Assembly: GCA_016215085.1 (NCBI GenBank)
Contig: JACRMD010000021.1
Coordinates: forward strand, 1 to 17,225
DNA from: Solirubrobacterales bacterium
GTDB taxonomy: Bacteria > Actinomycetota > Thermoleophilia > Solirubrobacterales > Solirubrobacteraceae
Reading direction: 5' to 3'
DNA: 17,225 bases
The position numbers and the translations under genes are program-made. Below are positions 15,070 to 17,225 of the stretch, in pieces. Each line of letters opens with the position of its first letter. The first letter of the stretch is position 1. Below the pieces are notes generated by a model. It did not search any database. It was not told the origin of the DNA and was given only the letters and a program-made list of their open reading frames with translations.

Positions 15070-16253
15070 GCGCCGCCGCGCCCTCCACGGGGCCCAGCCG
15101 CCGCGCCCGTCTCCGAGTTCCTGATGGCGTCGCGCAGCCGCGGGCGCTCGGCGGCGGCGGTGCGCTCGAGCACGGCGAGGTTGGCCTCCGCGGTGTGGTC
15201 CCACGTGAAGCCGCGCGCGCGGGCGCGGGCGGCCTCGCCGTAGGCCTCGCGGCGCTTGTCGTCGTGCACGAGGTCGGCGACCTTGTGCGCCAGCTCGCCG
15301 GGCGTCTCGGCGAGCACGCCGGTCTGCCCGTCGACGATCGACTCGGGCAGGCCGCCGACGGCCAGCGCCGCGCTCGGCGTGCCCGCCGCCGCGGCCTCCA
15401 TGACCGTCAGGCACCAGCCCTCGGCCGAGGACGCCGTGAGGTTCACCCACGTGTGGGCGTAGAGCTCGCGCTTGCGCTCCTCGCTCACGTGGCCGTGCAG
15501 CGTCACGCGGTCGCCCAGCCCGCGCTCGGCGATCTCGGCCTCGAGCACCGGCCGGTGGTCGCCCTCGCCGGCGACGTCGAGCACCGCCTCCGGAAGGCCC
15601 TCGAGGACGTCGAAGAGCACCTCGAGGCGCTTGTACTGCTTGAGCCGCCCGAGGTAGAGGAGGTGCGGGGTCTCGGAGCGCTCGTGCTCGACGAACGCGT
15701 CCGGCTCGACCCCGAGGTAGGCGACGTGGATCTGCTCGGCCGGGATACCGATCCGGACGAGGTCGTCGCGCGCCGACTTCGAGATGGTGAGGAACGGGTG
15801 GTGGCGGTAGAGCAGCGTCAGCGGGACGCGCTCGGCCAGCAGCGCGGCGAGCCGGCCGCGCCGGCCCATCTCGGCGACGTAGTGCTGCTGGTGGACGTGG
15901 TGGACGAGCGTGACGCGCGGCGTGGACCGCAGCCACCACCACAGCGGCGTGAAGAAGGCGATGCCGTTGACGACCTCGAGCACGACGTCCGCGTCGCGGC
16001 CGATGCCGCGCCAGGAGGCCCACGCGGCCCGCGGGAAGACCGTCATCCGCCCGCCCATGCGGTGGATCGTCAGCCGCTCGTGGGGGTGCTCGACCTTCGC
16101 CGCGCCGGGGTAGTCCCCGGCGATGACGGTGACCCGGTGGCCCCACGCGACCCAGCGCGAGACCTGGCCGTAGAGGTTCGTGCCCGTACCACCGCCCTGG
16201 GGATGGGTCCAGTCGCGGTCGGTCAGCAGGAGGATGTGCCGGGACTCGGACAC
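14958..16253 (-). CDS. Glycosyltransferase family 4 (GT-B) protein
   Basis: A 431-residue frame from GTG16253; residues 1-383 are convincing. HILLLTDRDWTHPQGGGTGTNLYGQVSRWVAWGHRVTVIAG (6-46) is the N-terminal GT-B Rossmann half with the GGGT donor/acceptor loop. LVHHVHQQHYV follows at 116-125, then LLYLGRLKQYKRLEVLFDVLEGLP (198-221) with catalytic-region R203/K205. The donor-binding E-x7-E lies in SAEGWCLTVMEAAAAGTP (E278, E286), then VGGLPESIVDGQTGVL. It should transfer a nucleotide-activated sugar to a lipid-linked acceptor at the cytoplasmic face. After RLRDAIRNSETG the last 48 residues (PRGGRGGARRRW, Ser-rich) are out-of-frame flippase sequence. In relatives SETG-x-AAG leads straight into a flippase first helix, so the original gene was probably fused to or coupled with the flippase. 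Confidence 0.85.
   Translation of the reverse strand: MSESRHILLLTDRDWTHPQGGGTGTNLYGQVSRWVAWGHRVTVIAGDYPGAAKVEHPHERLTIHRMGGRMTVFPRAAWASWRGIGRDADVVLEVVNGIAFFTPLWWWLRSTPRVTLVHHVHQQHYVAEMGRRGRLAALLAERVPLTLLYRHHPFLTISKSARDDLVRIGIPAEQIHVAYLGVEPDAFVEHERSETPHLLYLGRLKQYKRLEVLFDVLEGLPEAVLDVAGEGDHRPVLEAEIAERGLGDRVTLHGHVSEERKRELYAHTWVNLTASSAEGWCLTVMEAAAAGTPSAALAVGGLPESIVDGQTGVLAETPGELAHKVADLVHDDKRREAYGEAARARARGFTWDHTAEANLAVLERTAAAERPRLRDAIRNSETGAAAGPRGGRGGARRRWPTTSSSSSSPSSSPACSARTGTGRWRRSSPPS
15070..15107. repeat. 38-bp direct repeat, copy B (at the GT4/flippase frameshift)
   Basis: This is an exact copy of 14484-14521; flanking bases differ at both ends. It sits between the SETG-AAG motif and the AATLANN start of the flippase, exactly where the reading frame changes. 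From the start of the copy to the ACG of AATLANN is 44 nt, which is not a multiple of three, so replacing an in-frame ancestor with it shifts the frame. Confidence 0.9.
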
Positions 16254-16262
16254 GAGGCCGCG

Positions 16263-16268
16263 AGCGTA
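16263..16268 (-). promoter_or_regulatory. Leaderless -10 box of the GT4 gene
   Basis: TACGCT on the minus strand (16268 down to 16263) lies 9 nt before GTG16253, the same sequence and spacing as at 8033-8038. There is no Shine-Dalgarno between it and the start. Confidence 0.6.
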
Positions 16269-16305
16269 GCGACCGGGCGCGAGGTGGGAGCGCCGGTGAC
16301 GTGCC

Positions 16306-16311
16306 TAGAAT
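16306..16311 (+). promoter_or_regulatory. Leaderless -10 box of the LPXTG protein gene
   Basis: TAGAAT lies 8 nt before GTG16320 and is the strongest -10 match in the window. No Shine-Dalgarno lies between the box and the start. It may also drive tsaE and tsaB downstream. Confidence 0.65.
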
Positions 16312-16319
16312 CCCGCCGC

Positions 16320-16733
16320 GTGCCGCCGCTTCGCCGAAGCATCGTCCTGCTCTGCGCCCTGCTGACCCTGGGCGCCGCCACCCCCGTCGCCGCCCCTGTG
16401 CTGGCGCAGTCCGGGGCGGGCGACGAGCAGTACCAGGACCCCTTCGAGGACGACGGCGGCACGAGCGGCTCGGGGACCAGCACGACGCAGACCAACCCGC
16501 AGGACCTCGAGCAGCTCTCGCCGACGCCGCAGCAGACGCAGACCCAGCCGTCCCAGCAGCAGCCGGCCCAGACGCAGGGCACGACGACGACGCCCGCCGC
16601 CACCACGCCGTCGGCGGCCGGCAGCCAGCTGCCGAACACGGGCGCCGACGCCCGCGCGCTGGCGCTCATCGGCCTCGTGATGCTGCTGTTCGGCGTCGGC
16701 CTGCGGCTGCGGACCCAGCCCGAGCGGTTCTAG
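16320..16733 (+). CDS. LPXTG-anchored, Gln/Thr-rich surface protein
   Basis: The 137-residue protein starts at GTG16320. A signal peptide of about 30 residues ends near PVAAPVLAQ. A short acidic stretch (DEQYQDPFEDDGG) and a low-complexity Thr/Gln/Pro/Ser spacer (about 48-102) follow. The C-terminus is a complete sortase signal: LPNTG at 104-108, a hydrophobic segment ALALIGLVMLLFGVGLRL, and the basic tail RTQPERF. Sortase would cleave between T and G and attach the protein to the peptidoglycan or remain membrane-bound. The mature part is only about 75 disordered residues, so it may be a wall-spanning stalk or a minimal adhesin; the role is unknown. No sortase gene lies in the window. It ends 7 bp before tsaE on the same strand. 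Confidence 0.8.
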   Translation: MPPLRRSIVLLCALLTLGAATPVAAPVLAQSGAGDEQYQDPFEDDGGTSGSGTSTTQTNPQDLEQLSPTPQQTQTQPSQQQPAQTQGTTTTPAATTPSAAGSQLPNTGADARALALIGLVMLLFGVGLRLRTQPERF

Positions 16734-16740
16734 GGGCGCC

Positions 16741-17151
16741 GTGGTCGTCGCGACGCGCTCGGCGGCCGACACCGAGGCCGCGGGCGCGCGGCTGGCGGCC
16801 GACCTGCGCCCGGGCGACGTCGTGCTCGTCCTCGGCGAGATGGGCGCCGGCAAGACGACGTTCGTGCGCGGCGCGGCCCGCGCGCTGGGCGTCGAGGGGC
16901 CCGTCACCAGCCCCACCTTCACGCTCGGCCGCCGCTACGCGGGCCGGGTCGCGGTCTCGCACCTGGACCTCCACCGCCTCGGCGACCTCGCCGGCGAGGA
17001 CCCGGCGCTGCTCGACGACTACCTCACGCCCGACGCGGTGAGCTTCATCGAGTGGCCCGAGGTCGCCGAGCACGAGCTCGACCACGTGCGCGCCCGCGTG
17101 CGCCTCGAGCACGCCGGCGGCGACGCGCGCACCATCACCATCGACGCATGA
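16741..17151 (+). CDS. tsaE: tRNA threonylcarbamoyladenosine biosynthesis ATPase TsaE
   Basis: The 136-residue protein starts at GTG16741. The Walker A loop LGEMGAGKTTFVRGAARALG is at 31-50, followed by the family signature TSPTFTLGRRY (56-66), HLDLHRL with Asp76 (74-80), and FIEWPE (102-107). Length and motif order are standard for TsaE (YjeE), which hydrolyses ATP to drive the TsaB-TsaD complex that puts t6A at position 37 of ANN-decoding tRNAs. The stop overlaps the tsaB start (ATGA at 17148-17151), a common tsaE-tsaB coupling. It follows the LPXTG gene closely and may share its promoter. Confidence 0.95.
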   Translation: MVVATRSAADTEAAGARLAADLRPGDVVLVLGEMGAGKTTFVRGAARALGVEGPVTSPTFTLGRRYAGRVAVSHLDLHRLGDLAGEDPALLDDYLTPDAVSFIEWPEVAEHELDHVRARVRLEHAGGDARTITIDA

Positions 17152-17225
17152 TCCTGGCCTTCGACACAGCCACCCCCTCGACCGTCGCCGGCGTCGCGAC
17201 CGCCGGCGGCGAGCTGCTCGCCGAG
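17148..17225 (+). CDS. tsaB: TsaB, t6A biosynthesis protein (5' part only)
   Basis: Only 26 codons fall inside the window: MILAFDTATPSTVAGVATAGGELLAE. The opening ILAFDTATPSTVAGV is the conserved first strand of TsaB (YeaZ), an ASKHA-fold partner of TsaD that scaffolds the t6A complex. ATG17148 overlaps the tsaE stop, so no separate ribosome site is needed. The gene runs off the window end. Confidence 0.9.
   Translation, partial: MILAFDTATPSTVAGVATAGGELLAE

Noticed and set aside
16480..16620. CAG/ACG-rich stretch as a tandem repeat array
   Set aside because: No regular period; it is a low-complexity Thr/Gln/Pro spacer in the LPXTG protein.
1..17225. tRNA/rRNA genes, CRISPR arrays, insertion sequences, phage attachment sites
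   Set aside because: I looked for tRNA T-loop patterns, regularly spaced repeats and transposase or integrase motifs and found none.

Overview
The window is very GC-rich DNA (coding regions roughly three-quarters G+C, third codon positions almost all G or C). It most resembles an actinobacterium of the class Thermoleophilia (Solirubrobacter/Conexibacter-like). The grounds are the AftD-type arabinofuranosyltransferase, the excalibur lipoprotein, the LPXTG protein, and start codons sitting 6-10 nt behind TANNNT boxes without a Shine-Dalgarno. The class assignment is an inference from protein character, not a database result.

Layout. 1-240 is an odd, lower-GC edge that does not join cleanly to the next gene. 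241-1707 (+) encodes a polytopic GT-C-like membrane protein carrying a perfect 19-bp inverted repeat in frame. 1650-3954 (-) is an operon of a GT2 polyprenyl-phosphate sugar synthase, an ABC ATPase cut short by a stop codon, and an ABC-2 permease. 3988-4410 (+) is a small TPR protein. 4184-5566 (-) is an acyltransferase-3. 5592-6875 (+) is a GT39/ArnT-like membrane glycosyltransferase. 6719-8023 (-) is an O-antigen-ligase-like protein. 8053-12372 (+) is a 1439-residue AftD-like (DUF3367) protein coupled to a methyltransferase at 12369-13124. 13207-13857 (+) is an excalibur lipoprotein. 13861-16253 (-) holds a Wzx-like flippase and a GT4 glycosyltransferase whose junction is frameshifted at a 38-bp repeat. 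16320-17225 (+) is an LPXTG surface protein, tsaE and the start of tsaB. No gene-free stretch exceeds 300 bp, and I saw no tRNA, rRNA, CRISPR array or transposase.

How it works together. Most genes fit assembly and export of a cell-surface glycan. GT2 would make polyprenyl-phosphate sugars, which GT-C enzymes (241-1707, 5592-6875, AftD-like) would use outside the membrane. GT4 would extend lipid-linked chains, the flippase would move them out, the ligase-like protein would polymerise or attach them, and the acyltransferase would decorate them. tsaE/tsaB at the end belong to the unrelated t6A tRNA-modification pathway.

Most notable: (1) a perfect hairpin-forming palindrome embedded in frame in a coding region; (2) three divergent promoters in which the two opposite -10 boxes share one TA step; (3) a 38-bp exact repeat of internal flippase sequence sitting at the GT4/flippase frameshift; (4) several broken or shortened genes (ATPase, ligase, flippase N-terminus, window edge), which mean either real decay or an assembly/amplification artefact.
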